A stretch of 64,000 bases of DNA from an uncultured Rhodanobacteraceae bacterium. GTDB taxonomy: Bacteria > Pseudomonadota > Gammaproteobacteria > Xanthomonadales > SZUA-5. A program made the translations under genes and the position numbers. The DNA is taken from the NCBI GenBank assembly GCA_937928755.1, contig CALEZI010000127.1, positions 62,001-126,000 of the forward strand. The letters run 5' to 3'. Of this stretch, positions 1-8,733 are shown in pieces. The number at the start of each line of letters is the position of its first letter. Position 1 is the stretch's first letter. Under the pieces are notes generated by a model. The model had not been told where the DNA came from. It did no database searches and saw only the letters and a list, made by a program, of their open reading frames with translations.

Positions 1-346
1 GGGTGATCGAATTGGCCAGGATGACTTTCCCGAGGTCGCTGGTCTGGCGCATGCGAACACGCAGGAAGTGCGGCTGGATGGCATCCGCGCGCGGCGACAG
101 GATGGCACCGAGCACCTGCAGGTTGGAAATCACGATCTCCACCACCAGGCGCGCCCAGAAGCGCAACAAACCGAACGACATGTGGATCGGATGGCTCTCA
201 TGATCGATCGCGTCCATGCGCCGCGCCAGCCACAGCGTGAAGAGCACGCTGAACACGCCCAAGGCCAGCAACAGTGGCTTGGCAAAGCCCGACAGCACCC
301 ACCAGAGGACGCCGAGCGAAAGGCCGAGGCTGATCGTGTGCTTCAT
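1..346 (-). CDS. mrpE: Na+/H+ antiporter subunit E (MnhE/MrpE/PhaE family), 3' end outside the window
   Basis: The gene starts at an ATG whose complement lies at 344-346 and runs off the left edge, so only the first 115 codons are visible. The protein opens MKHTISLGLSLGVLWWVLSG, followed by a second hydrophobic stretch (LLLALGVFSVLFTLWLA) and the segment RLVVEIVISNLQV. This is the usual N-terminal two-helix layout of MnhE proteins, a small membrane subunit of the multi-subunit Mrp cation/proton antiporter. The remaining mrp genes would lie to the left. Function comes from family resemblance only; the end of the gene and its partners cannot be seen here. Confidence 0.8.
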   Translation of the reverse strand, partial: MKHTISLGLSLGVLWWVLSGFAKPLLLALGVFSVLFTLWLARRMDAIDHESHPIHMSFGLLRFWARLVVEIVISNLQVLGAILSPRADAIQPHFLRVRMRQTSDLGKVILANSIT

Positions 347-684
347 GATTCTGGTCGGTATCAGCGCGATCCGGAAGGGCTGTTCTGCAACGCCGCCCGT
401 GCAGGCGACCACAGCCGCCGGAGGATAGCAGAGGGTGATTACGGTCTCGTGAGCGCCCGTTCAGGGTTGTGAAAATGGCTGGGCGGAGGCCGCGAAGGGC
501 CATCGACCAGCAACAGCGGCGCCGCAGGCGCGGCGCCCTCCAGAAGCGCGCGGCTCGCAAGCTCAGCGCGAGGCTCGAATGCTTTTGGAGGGCCGCGCGC
601 CGGCGCGGCCGCTTTCGGTCTGGGGGCGTGCAGTTCGAGTTCCACTCAGCCATCATTCGATGATTGACCAATCGTGAATCGCCC
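347..684. other. Intergenic region between divergent genes with a large imperfect inverted repeat
   Basis: No credible gene was found between the divergent mrpE and lipoprotein genes. The region must hold both promoters, but I see no convincing -35/-10 pair. The arms at about 518-548 and 581-610 are complementary with several mismatches: GCGCCGC...CCCTCCAGAAGC against GCTTTTGGAGGG...GCGCGGC. The loop between them is also partly self-complementary (GGCTCGCAAGCTC...GAGGCTCG). This looks like a dispersed GC-rich hairpin element, not a coding sequence. Confidence 0.5.
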
Positions 685-2862
685 ATGACCTTGCGTCGCC
701 CGTTCGCTGTGATGATGCTTGCGCTATCGCTGTTCGCCTGTGGGCGCGATGCCGGGCAGGAAACCTCAGTACCGTTGGCCAGCGAGTCGGCACAATCGAC
801 TGCGTTTGGCGCCGGGCCCTGGCTGCGCGATCGGTTGCCGGCCGATGCCATTGTCTACGCGCGCCTGCCCAGTCCCTGGCGCAGCGCGCTGGGTCCGGCC
901 GGCAAGCGCAACGACCGCATGTTTCAAAGTCAGGCATATGTCGATGCCGTGACTCGCATGCGCACTGATCTGGGCAAGGACCCGCTGTCAGGAGAGGCGG
1001 CCGTGCCGCTCGCCGGACTGCTTTACCGCCTCGGATCGCCGGTCGAGATCGCCGTGGTGGCGACTGGCCGCATCGCATCCCCGGCGGCGAACGTCTACGC
1101 GACGCTGAGCCTCGACTATGCCGACGCGGCAACGCTCGGCAAGGTGCTTGGCGAAGCCATGGGCGGCACGCCGCTGACTTTTGATGCCGATGGGTACGCC
1201 TCGTTGGCGGACGCGGGCGCACCGGCATTTGTGCATTTCGACGCGGCGGAAAAGCGGCTTTCGGCGTTGGTCGGAATGTACGCCAACCTCGACTCGCTGA
1301 AATCACTGCGCAAGGGCTTCGCCGAAGCCAAGGTCGAGCCGCGCGCAGAACTGGCGCTGGAGCGCGAGATCGACGCGCACGGGGCCGGCCTGGCGATCTG
1401 GGCCGATGTCGAAGCGCTGCGTCCGATCCTGAGTGCCGGCGTCGCCGACGAAGCAGCGCGCAAGGTGCTGGAGCAGACCAAACGCATCGCGCTGGGTTGG
1501 GGCAGCGTCGATGGCCACGGACGACTCGGACTGCGCGCGGAAATCAGTGGCGCGGCATGGGCAAACTATCTGCCGCAGTCGCCGCGCAAGCTCGATCTGA
1601 AGGCTTCGGGGCGCACGCGCATGCTGCTCAGCGCAAGCTGGTTCACCAGCGACGACATCGCCCGCATCGCCGCTGCGATCAAGCAGGACGAGGATCTCGC
1701 CAAGGGCTGGAACGAGGTCGACGCCAAACTGTCCGAGATCAGCGGTCTGCAGATCACCGACGTGTTTGCGGCCTTCGGTCCGGACCTGGCGGCATTTTCC
1801 GACGACGCCGGCGAGTTCATGGCGATCCGCATTCGCGACAGCGCTGCGCTGGAGCGTCTGCTGTCCACGCTCGGCGAAAAGTTCAAGTCCAAACACAGTG
1901 TCAGCGAGCACGAGGGTCAGAAGATCCACCACCTGCGTTTGCCGAGCATGCTCGAAATCGGCCGCACCATTGGCAAGGATGCGGAAAAGCTGGACGACGT
2001 CGTCGCCGCGCAGATCTACGCGCGTGCCGGCAGCCACCTGTACTGGATCGAACAGGACGGCTGGCTGATCGTGGCCGGTGTTCCGCAACCGTTGATGGAC
2101 CGGCTGGCATTGGGCGCGGATCAACCGCTGGACGAGTTCATGCGCGCTGCAGGGGGCGATCCGACCGCAATGCTCGGCGGCGCTGCGGTGGTCAACGACG
2201 CCGCTCGGCGCACGTACCACGCTTGGCTCGGCGCGCTGGCCAGCATCGCCGACCTCGGCGGCGTCGAGGTCGACCTGATGCCGTTGCCAACCGCGCGTCA
2301 ACTGACGTTGCCGGATGAATCCGCGCTCGGCGCCAGCCTGCATGTGACGCCGACACGCCTGCACCTCGAACTCAATTACGCGCAGCACCCGATGGAATGG
2401 ATCGGCGGCAGCGATGGCCTGACCGTGGTCGCCGTCGGCGGCATACTGGCCGCCATCGCCATCCCGGCCTATCAGGACTACACGCTGCGCGCCGAAGTCG
2501 CCAGCGCCATGATCGAGACCGCTGCGTTGAAGGTGGCGATCGCCGACTACTACGCCGATCAGGCCGAATTGCCGACCGACGCCGAATCGTTGGGGATGGA
2601 ACTGCCGCTGACCACGGCAAGCGGGAAGGCCGAGGTGGATCTGGACAACGGCGCGGTCATCGTGCGGTTCAACGACAGCGCAGGCAGCGGACTGGCCGGC
2701 ACCTACCTGTATCTGCTGCCGGCGCAACAAGGCGAGGGGGCCATCACCTGGCTCTGCGGCCATGCGGCCAATGGCGCCGACGACCTGTTGGTCGAAATGA
2801 GCGAGGACGCCGCGACGACCGACGTGCCGGAGCGCTACCTGCCGGCGTCATGCCGCAGTTGA
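685..2862 (+). CDS. Lipoprotein with C-terminal type IV pilin-like domain (unusual fusion)
   Basis: A protein of 725 residues. I chose the ATG at 685 over an in-frame TTG at 664 because it places a lipoprotein signal (LALSLFAC) at the start. The central 550 residues resemble uncharacterised secreted proteins and give no family I can name. From about residue 579 the sequence switches to a type IV pilin pattern: a hydrophobic segment GGILAAIAIPAYQDYTLRAE, then a globular part ending WLCG...YLPASCR, the paired-cysteine D-region layout of PilA pilins. The prepilin peptidase site and Glu5 (G-FTLIE) are missing, so ordinary pilin processing and assembly are unlikely. It may be a surface protein using a pilin fold. 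Neighbours (yajC-secDF) give no functional hint. Confidence 0.75.
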   Translation: MTLRRPFAVMMLALSLFACGRDAGQETSVPLASESAQSTAFGAGPWLRDRLPADAIVYARLPSPWRSALGPAGKRNDRMFQSQAYVDAVTRMRTDLGKDPLSGEAAVPLAGLLYRLGSPVEIAVVATGRIASPAANVYATLSLDYADAATLGKVLGEAMGGTPLTFDADGYASLADAGAPAFVHFDAAEKRLSALVGMYANLDSLKSLRKGFAEAKVEPRAELALEREIDAHGAGLAIWADVEALRPILSAGVADEAARKVLEQTKRIALGWGSVDGHGRLGLRAEISGAAWANYLPQSPRKLDLKASGRTRMLLSASWFTSDDIARIAAAIKQDEDLAKGWNEVDAKLSEISGLQITDVFAAFGPDLAAFSDDAGEFMAIRIRDSAALERLLSTLGEKFKSKHSVSEHEGQKIHHLRLPSMLEIGRTIGKDAEKLDDVVAAQIYARAGSHLYWIEQDGWLIVAGVPQPLMDRLALGADQPLDEFMRAAGGDPTAMLGGAAVVNDAARRTYHAWLGALASIADLGGVEVDLMPLPTARQLTLPDESALGASLHVTPTRLHLELNYAQHPMEWIGGSDGLTVVAVGGILAAIAIPAYQDYTLRAEVASAMIETAALKVAIADYYADQAELPTDAESLGMELPLTTASGKAEVDLDNGAVIVRFNDSAGSGLAGTYLYLLPAQQGEGAITWLCGHAANGADDLLVEMSEDAATTDVPERYLPASCRS

Positions 2863-2994
2863 CGGCAGCGTGTTCGCCGGGGAATGGAGCCATGCCGCAA
2901 ATTGAAGCCTGCCGTGCCCAGTGATCCCTGTGGCATACTTGGCGGCTGATTCGCGATTCCTGTCGCGCCCTGTCATCGTTTACGAGTCGAATCC

Positions 2995-3321
2995 ATGGAT
3001 TTCCTGATTTCCCCCGCTTACGCCCAGGCTGCCGGGCAGCAACCCAGCATGTGGCCGAGCCTGATCATGTTGGTGGTGTTCTTCGCGATCTTCTATTTCC
3101 TGTTGATCCGCCCACAGCAGAAGCGCGTCGCCGAGCACAAGAAAATGGTCGATGCGCTGGCGCGTGGCGACGAAATCGTCACTTCGGGCGGATTGCTCGG
3201 ACGCGTCGAAGAAGTCAGCGACAGCTTCGTGACCTTGGAAATCGCCCAGGGCGTCCGCATCAAGGTGCAGAAGCACGCGCTCGGCGCGGTGCTTCCGAAG
3301 GGTACCTACAAGCCCGCTTGA
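2995..3321 (+). CDS. yajC: Sec translocon accessory subunit YajC
   Basis: A protein of 108 residues with one transmembrane helix (about residues 18-38, MWPSLIMLVVFFAIFYFLLI) followed by the family signature RPQQKRVAEHKKM and a small basic/acidic domain (GDEIVTSGGLLGRV). YajC sits in the inner membrane and associates with SecDF, supporting Sec-dependent export. The gene is the first of the usual yajC-secD-secF order, 53 bases before secD. Length and order are typical for gammaproteobacteria, where queA/tgt often precede; here an unrelated lipoprotein gene precedes instead. Confidence 0.97.
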   Translation: MDFLISPAYAQAAGQQPSMWPSLIMLVVFFAIFYFLLIRPQQKRVAEHKKMVDALARGDEIVTSGGLLGRVEEVSDSFVTLEIAQGVRIKVQKHALGAVLPKGTYKPA

Positions 3322-3374
3322 CGCGCCAGGTTCCTCCCATCCGTCTGCTCCAGTAGCCTCGACCGAGGTGATTG

Positions 3375-5234
3375 ATGTTTGATTTACCCAAATGGAAGCT
3401 CGGCCTGGTGGCCGTGCTGGTGATTCTGGCGGCTTTGTACGCGCTGCCGAACGCTTTCCCGGAACAACCGGCGATTCAGATTTCTGCCAATCGCGGATCG
3501 AGCATCGACGATGTCCTCCAGGGGCGCGTCGAAGGTGCGTTGAAGGGCAAGGAACTCGCCTATTTCGGGCTGGAGCGCAGCGAAGAGCGCTTGATGGTCC
3601 GTTTCGCCGACGCCGACCTGCAGCTCAAGGCCGCGGATCTGCTGCGCGACGAGCTCAAGGACAAGTACACGGTTGCCTTGAACCTTGCGACCACGGTGCC
3701 GGGTTGGCTGCAGTCGATCGGCGGCCGCCCGATGACCCTGGGCCTGGATCTGCAAGGCGGCGTGCACTTTCTGATGGAAGTCGATCAGGAGGCCGCGCGC
3801 GTCAAGCTGGAGGATCGTTATGTCAACGACATCTACCAGATCCTGCGCGCCGAGAAGATCGCCTACCGATCGGTTTCCCGTGCCCGCGACGGCCTGACGG
3901 TGCAACTGCTGTCGGCTGAGGACCGCACGCGCGCGGTGGCCGAGCTCGCCGAGCAGGCGCCGGATCTGACGGTCGAACTGGTCGAGCCGGGCGACGGCAC
4001 GGCGCTGTTCGCGAAGATCAAGCCGGAGATGATCGTCGCCGCGCAGAAGCACACCATCGATCAGAACATCACCACCTTGCGTAACCGCGTCAGCGAACTC
4101 GGCGTGGCCGAGCCGGTGATCGCGCAGCAGGGTCAGACGCGCATCGTGGTGCAGTTGCCCGGCGTGCAGGACACCGCAACGGCGAAGAAGATCCTCGGCG
4201 CGACGGCCACGCTGGAGTATCGGGCGGTGAACGACAGCGCCAATGCCGCGGAAGCGGCGCAGAGCGGCCGGATTCCGCCGGATTCCAGGTTGTACTACGA
4301 CCAGCAGGGCACACCGATACTGCTGAAGAAGGACGTGATCGCCACCGGAGACCAGTTGGTCGACGCGACCAGCGGCTACGACCAGCAGACGGCCACGCCG
4401 ATGGTGGCGGTGCGCCTCGACTCGGCAGGTGGGCGCCGCATGCTCGACTTCACCAGCGAGAATGTCGGCCGCCCCATGGCGGTCGTCTACATCGAGCGCG
4501 TGCCGGAGTTCCGCACCATCAACGGCGAGGAAGTACGCAGCTTCAAGGAAACGCAGACGGTCATCAGCGTCGCATCGATCCGTGGCGTGTTCAGCACCAA
4601 CTTCCAGACCACTGGCCTCGAAAGCTCCAATTACGCACGTGATCTCGCGCTGTTGCTGCGTGCCGGATCGCTGGCGGTGCCGGTCGACATCATCGAAGAG
4701 CGCGTGATTGGTCCCAGTCTCGGCCAGGACAACATCGAACGCGGCCTCGAAGCCACGCTGATCGGCTTCCTGCTGATCGTGATCTTCGTGATCTTCTACT
4801 ATCGGGTGGTGGGCTTGGTGGCGGTGGTTGGTCTGTGCGTCAACCTGCTGCTGCTGTTCGCCATCTTGAGCGCACTCGGCGCCACGCTGACGATGCCCGG
4901 CATCGCCGGTATCGTGCTGACCCTGGGTATGGCGGTGGACGCCAATGTGCTGATCGCCGAGCGCATCCGCGAGGAAGTGCGCTCCGGCAATTCGCCGATG
5001 AACGCCCTCAAGGCCGGTTACGAAAAAGCCTGGGGCACCATTCTCGACGCCAATCTGACCACGCTGTTTGCCGCTATCGCGATGTTCGCGTTCGGCTCGG
5101 GTCCGGTGAAGGGATTCGCGGTGACCATGTTCACCGGCATCCTGACCTCGATGTTCAGCGCCGTCACCGTGACCCAGTTGATCATGGCGATGGTTTACGG
5201 TCGGCAGCGCAAAGTGCAGTCGATCTCGGTTTGA
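3375..5234 (+). CDS. secD: Protein translocase subunit SecD
   Basis: A protein of 619 residues. The ATG at 3375 follows GAGGTGATT, and an in-frame TTG lies directly before it. It has an N-terminal transmembrane helix, then the large periplasmic P1 domain beginning with the SecD signature LGLDLQGGVHFLMEVD, then five C-terminal helices with TLGMAVDANVLIAERIREE, the conserved proton-path motif of SecD/SecF. SecD and SecF use the proton-motive force to complete export through SecYEG. The gene lies 26 bases before secF and probably shares its transcript. Confidence 0.98.
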   Translation: MFDLPKWKLGLVAVLVILAALYALPNAFPEQPAIQISANRGSSIDDVLQGRVEGALKGKELAYFGLERSEERLMVRFADADLQLKAADLLRDELKDKYTVALNLATTVPGWLQSIGGRPMTLGLDLQGGVHFLMEVDQEAARVKLEDRYVNDIYQILRAEKIAYRSVSRARDGLTVQLLSAEDRTRAVAELAEQAPDLTVELVEPGDGTALFAKIKPEMIVAAQKHTIDQNITTLRNRVSELGVAEPVIAQQGQTRIVVQLPGVQDTATAKKILGATATLEYRAVNDSANAAEAAQSGRIPPDSRLYYDQQGTPILLKKDVIATGDQLVDATSGYDQQTATPMVAVRLDSAGGRRMLDFTSENVGRPMAVVYIERVPEFRTINGEEVRSFKETQTVISVASIRGVFSTNFQTTGLESSNYARDLALLLRAGSLAVPVDIIEERVIGPSLGQDNIERGLEATLIGFLLIVIFVIFYYRVVGLVAVVGLCVNLLLLFAILSALGATLTMPGIAGIVLTLGMAVDANVLIAERIREEVRSGNSPMNALKAGYEKAWGTILDANLTTLFAAIAMFAFGSGPVKGFAVTMFTGILTSMFSAVTVTQLIMAMVYGRQRKVQSISV

Positions 5235-5260
5235 GACCGGGATAGACCAAGGAGCAAGTC

Positions 5261-6211
5261 ATGGAACTATTCAATCCGCACTCCAACATCCCGTTCATGC
5301 GCTGGCGCAAGGTATCGGTCGCGGTTTCCATCTGCCTGATCGTGCTGTCGCTGGTTCTGCTGGCAACCCGCGGGCTCAACCTGGCGCTCGACTTCACCGG
5401 TGGCACGCTGGTCGAGGCCGAGTTCAAACAGCCGGTGGAGATCGAGCAGGTACGATCTGCGCTGGACAGCGCCGGATTCGAAAACTTCACCGTGCAGAGC
5501 ATCGGCGGCGCACGCGAGGCGGCAATGCGTCTGCCGCCGATGGTCAAGGGCGAACAGGGCATCGAGCGGCAGCGTGAAGTTGCCGAGTCCGTGGGCAAGG
5601 CGCTGAACGCGGCTGGACTCGACGCCATCATCAAGCGCAGCGAGTTCGTCGGGCCGCAGGTCGGCAAGGAACTCGCCGAAGACGGCGTCATCGCGGTGGT
5701 GTTCGTGATCCTGACCATCATGCTGTACGTCGCCATGCGTTTCGAGTGGCGCTTCGGCATTGCGGCGATCGCCGGTGAGGCGCACGACGTGATCATCGCG
5801 CTCGGCTTCGTCTGTTTGCTCGGACTCAACTTCGATCTGACCGTGCTTGCGGGTCTGTTGACGGTGGCCGGCTACTCGATCAACGACAAGGTGGTGGTGT
5901 TCGACCGCGTCCGCGAAATCTTCCGCAGCGCGCGCAAGCTCGGGCCCGAGGACACCATCAACAAGGCGATCAACAATACCTTGTCGCGCACCATCATCAC
6001 CGGCATCACCACCTTCTTTGCGTTGTTCTCGCTGTATTTCCTCGGTGGCCCGGCGGTGGAAGGCTTCGCCATCACGGTGATCTTCGGAATCACCATCGGC
6101 ACGCTGTCCTCGATCTTTTTCTGCAATCCGATCCTGCTCTGGCTCGGTGTGTCGAAGTCCGATCTGCAGGTGGTCAGGAAAGAAGACCCGGAGCTTGCGC
6201 TGCGGCCTTGA
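5261..6211 (+). CDS. secF: Protein translocase subunit SecF
   Basis: A protein of 316 residues with an N-terminal helix, the SecF motif LALDFTGGTLVE (residues about 38-49), a short periplasmic domain and five C-terminal helices that include TVAGYSINDKVVVFDRVRE. It is the partner of SecD in the SecDF-YajC complex of the inner membrane. The start ATG has AAGGAG a few bases upstream. A strong hairpin terminator follows 24 bases after the stop, closing the yajC-secDF unit. Confidence 0.98.
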   Translation: MELFNPHSNIPFMRWRKVSVAVSICLIVLSLVLLATRGLNLALDFTGGTLVEAEFKQPVEIEQVRSALDSAGFENFTVQSIGGAREAAMRLPPMVKGEQGIERQREVAESVGKALNAAGLDAIIKRSEFVGPQVGKELAEDGVIAVVFVILTIMLYVAMRFEWRFGIAAIAGEAHDVIIALGFVCLLGLNFDLTVLAGLLTVAGYSINDKVVVFDRVREIFRSARKLGPEDTINKAINNTLSRTIITGITTFFALFSLYFLGGPAVEGFAITVIFGITIGTLSSIFFCNPILLWLGVSKSDLQVVRKEDPELALRP

Positions 6212-6234
6212 GGGCTGGCCCGGTTCCACAGCCG

Positions 6235-6264
6235 ACATGGCGCCTGCGGGCGCCATGTCGTTTT
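6235..6264 (+). terminator. Rho-independent terminator after secF
   Basis: A perfect 10-bp stem (ACATGGCGCC at 6235-6244, GGCGCCATGT at 6249-6258) with a 4-base loop is followed by CGTTTT. Position and form fit termination of the yajC-secD-secF transcript. Confidence 0.75.
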
Positions 6265-6357
6265 CGCGGCATACGCGCCCAAAGTAGCAGGCCCGATGGC
6301 TACATTGTTTGACCGATCGCACTGGCATCGGCCGGCGTCGGCACGCAGACTATAGTC

Positions 6358-7794
6358 ATGAAGCCGAGCCTCCAATTACGTGTCGGTCAGCAACTCACGC
6401 TGACGCCGCAACTCAAGCAGGCGATCCGCCTGCTGACCTTGTCGACGCTGGAGTTGCAGAGCGAATTGTCGTTGGCGATCGAGACCAATCCGATGCTGGA
6501 ATGGGACGACGCCCAGCCCAGCGACGACCAGAACGCTGCATCCGACGCCGAAGCAGAAGCGGCCGCAACCAGCGAACCCGAGCGCGACTCGGAGCCAGCG
6601 GCAGACGAGGACTGGCGCGACGCCGATTTCGACTTGCCGGACTATGCGGCCGGCCGACAGGGCGACGGCAACAACGAGGATGATGACGCTGGGGACTCGC
6701 GATTCGCCGAGGTGCCCGATCTCACCGACCACCTGTTGTGGCAACTGCACCTGTCGCAATTGAGCGCGCGCGATCGGGCGATCGCCCATGCCATCGTCGA
6801 GGCGCTCGATGACGATGGTTACCTGACCGAGTCCGATGAGGCGATCATCGATGCGGTGGCGTGGGAGCATCGCGTCGGCGTCGATGAGGTGGCGGCGGTG
6901 CGCCATTTCGTGCAACAGCTTGAGCCGGTGGGCGTGGCCAGCCGCGACTTGCGCGAGTGCCTGACCGTTCAGTTGCACCAGTACGAGCACGCCGAAGCGC
7001 AAGCGCTGGCCTTGCGCATCGTGACCACCCATCTCGAGTTCCTTGCTCGCCACGACCGGACCCGACTGGCGCGCGAACTGGCGGTTTCCGATGCCGAACT
7101 CGACGCTGCGATCGCGTTGATCCGCAGGTTGTCGCCGAAACCCGGCGCGCGCTTTTCGGCAGTGGCGACTGAACACGTGGTTCCTGATGTTTATGTCCAT
7201 CGGCGCCACGGGCGCTGGGATGTCAGCCTGAATCCGGCTGCAGCGCCGAAACTCAGGGTCAACGACCACTACGCCAGTCTGCTGCGACGTTGTGGCCGCG
7301 ACGAGGGTACGGCGCTCAAGGGCCAGCTGCAGGAAGCGCGCTGGTTGCTGAAGAGCCTGGAACAACGCGACCAGACAGTGCTCAAGGTGGCGCGTGTCAT
7401 TGTCGAGCGCCAGGAGCGGTTTTTCGATCGGGGTCCTGAGGAAATGCGTCCGCTGGTGCTGCGCGAGGTGGCCGAGGAGATCGGGATGCATGAGTCGACG
7501 GTCAGTCGCGTGACCACGCGCAAGTATCTGCATTCGCCGCGCGGTACTTTCGAATTCAAGTACTTCTTCTCCAGTCATGTGGCCACCCGCGACGGCGGCG
7601 AGGCCTCGAGTACCGCAATCCAGGCCATGATCAAGAAGCTGATCGACGAGGAGGCAGCGCAGAAGCCGCTTTCCGACAGCGCCATCTCCGATCTGCTGAA
7701 GCGACGCGGAATCCTGGTGGCGCGGCGCACGGTCGCCAAGTATCGTGAGGCGATGCGCATTCCTTCATCCAACGAACGTGTGCGATCCGGCTGA
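6358..7794 (+). CDS. rpoN: RNA polymerase sigma-54 factor RpoN
   Basis: A protein of 478 residues. Region I is the Gln/Leu-rich activator-responsive segment (LRVGQQLTLTPQLKQAIRLL), followed by an acidic region II (about residues 50-115), the core-binding domain, a helix-turn-helix (IGMHESTVSRVTTRKYL) and, near the C terminus, the RpoN box ARRTVAKYRE that reads the -24 element. It directs RNA polymerase to -24/-12 promoters that need an AAA+ activator. It is the first gene of the PTS-Ntr locus, as in many proteobacteria. Confidence 0.98.
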   Translation: MKPSLQLRVGQQLTLTPQLKQAIRLLTLSTLELQSELSLAIETNPMLEWDDAQPSDDQNAASDAEAEAAATSEPERDSEPAADEDWRDADFDLPDYAAGRQGDGNNEDDDAGDSRFAEVPDLTDHLLWQLHLSQLSARDRAIAHAIVEALDDDGYLTESDEAIIDAVAWEHRVGVDEVAAVRHFVQQLEPVGVASRDLRECLTVQLHQYEHAEAQALALRIVTTHLEFLARHDRTRLARELAVSDAELDAAIALIRRLSPKPGARFSAVATEHVVPDVYVHRRHGRWDVSLNPAAAPKLRVNDHYASLLRRCGRDEGTALKGQLQEARWLLKSLEQRDQTVLKVARVIVERQERFFDRGPEEMRPLVLREVAEEIGMHESTVSRVTTRKYLHSPRGTFEFKYFFSSHVATRDGGEASSTAIQAMIKKLIDEEAAQKPLSDSAISDLLKRRGILVARRTVAKYREAMRIPSSNERVRSG

Positions 7795-7907
7795 TATGGG
7801 ATATGCCCACCTCGCTGCAGTGAGTTCGGTCGCAGTGCTGTGCCGGACCGTTGTAACGCATCCGCAGCACCGCAGCCGGTGTTGCCAATCCGCAGAGGAG
7901 CCAACCG

Positions 7908-8225
7908 ATGAACCTCACCATCTCCGGTCACCAATTGGACCTTACCGACTCTCTCAAGCATTACTCGCGGTCCAAAGTTCAGAAACTGGTCGAGCCGTTC
8001 GAAAAGGTGATCGATGTGCACGTGATCCTGGGCACCGAAAAACTGGCGCAATATGCGGAAGCGACGGTGAATCTGCGGGGCAGCAAGCTGTTCGCCAAGG
8101 CTGAAGGCAAGGACGTGTACGCCGCCATCGACGGTTTGGTCGACAAGCTCGATCGTCAGTTGGTCAAACACAAGGAGCGCGCCAGCGAGCATCGCGGCGC
8201 CATCGTCGACGATTTCAACGGATGA
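7908..8225 (+). CDS. hpf: Ribosome hibernation promoting factor (HPF/RaiA family, short form)
   Basis: A protein of 105 residues with the short HPF fold: MNLTISGHQLDLTDSLKHYS, then VEPFEKVIDVHVIL and a C-terminal AAIDGLVDKLDRQLVKHKER helix. It binds the small ribosomal subunit when growth slows and promotes inactive ribosome dimers. The length matches short HPF, without the long C-terminal domain. The gene has GGAG upstream and sits between rpoN and ptsN, its common place in proteobacteria. Confidence 0.96.
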   Translation: MNLTISGHQLDLTDSLKHYSRSKVQKLVEPFEKVIDVHVILGTEKLAQYAEATVNLRGSKLFAKAEGKDVYAAIDGLVDKLDRQLVKHKERASEHRGAIVDDFNG

Positions 8226-8235
8226 TCTGCCGAAC

Positions 8236-8706
8236 ATGCAATTGATCGATATCCTGGCTCGCGACCGCGTCGCGGCCGACCTCAATGTCAGCAGCAAGAA
8301 GCGTCTGCTGGAGAAGCTGGCTGGATTGCTGGCGGGCGACCTCGGCGCCGGCGTGGAACGCGCCATCTTCGAGGCCCTGATCGCGCGCGAACACCTGGGA
8401 TCCACCGGTCTCGGCCAGGGTGTCGCCATTCCGCACGGGCGCGTCGGCGGCGACATTCCGCCGACCGCCGCCTTCGTTCGGATCAAGGATCCGATCGATT
8501 TCGATGCGGCGGATGGAGAGCCTGTCGACCTGGTGCTGGCGCTGGTGGTGCCGGACCACTTCACCGATCAGCATCTGGCCTTGTTGTCGCAAGTCGCGGA
8601 ACTTTTCAGCCAGGCTGAGGTATGTGCCGAACTGCGCGCCGCCGGCGGCGCACAGCAATTGTTCGAGCGATTGAGCCAGCGCACGCTCGCGCTCAGCGAA
8701 GTCTGA
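8236..8706 (+). CDS. ptsN: PTS IIA-like nitrogen regulatory protein PtsN (EIIA-Ntr)
   Basis: A protein of 156 residues of the mannitol/fructose-type EIIA fold. The phospho-accepting histidine lies in GQGVAIPHGRVGG (about residue 73). In the nitrogen PTS it takes phosphate from an HPr-type protein and acts as a regulator, for example of potassium and nitrogen metabolism, without transporting sugar. It begins 10 bases after hpf and lies 27 bases before hprK, so it is probably cotranscribed with both. Confidence 0.96.
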   Translation: MQLIDILARDRVAADLNVSSKKRLLEKLAGLLAGDLGAGVERAIFEALIAREHLGSTGLGQGVAIPHGRVGGDIPPTAAFVRIKDPIDFDAADGEPVDLVLALVVPDHFTDQHLALLSQVAELFSQAEVCAELRAAGGAQQLFERLSQRTLALSEV

Positions 8707-8733
8707 TCTCGACGGCGCCGACGGAGCCAGCCG

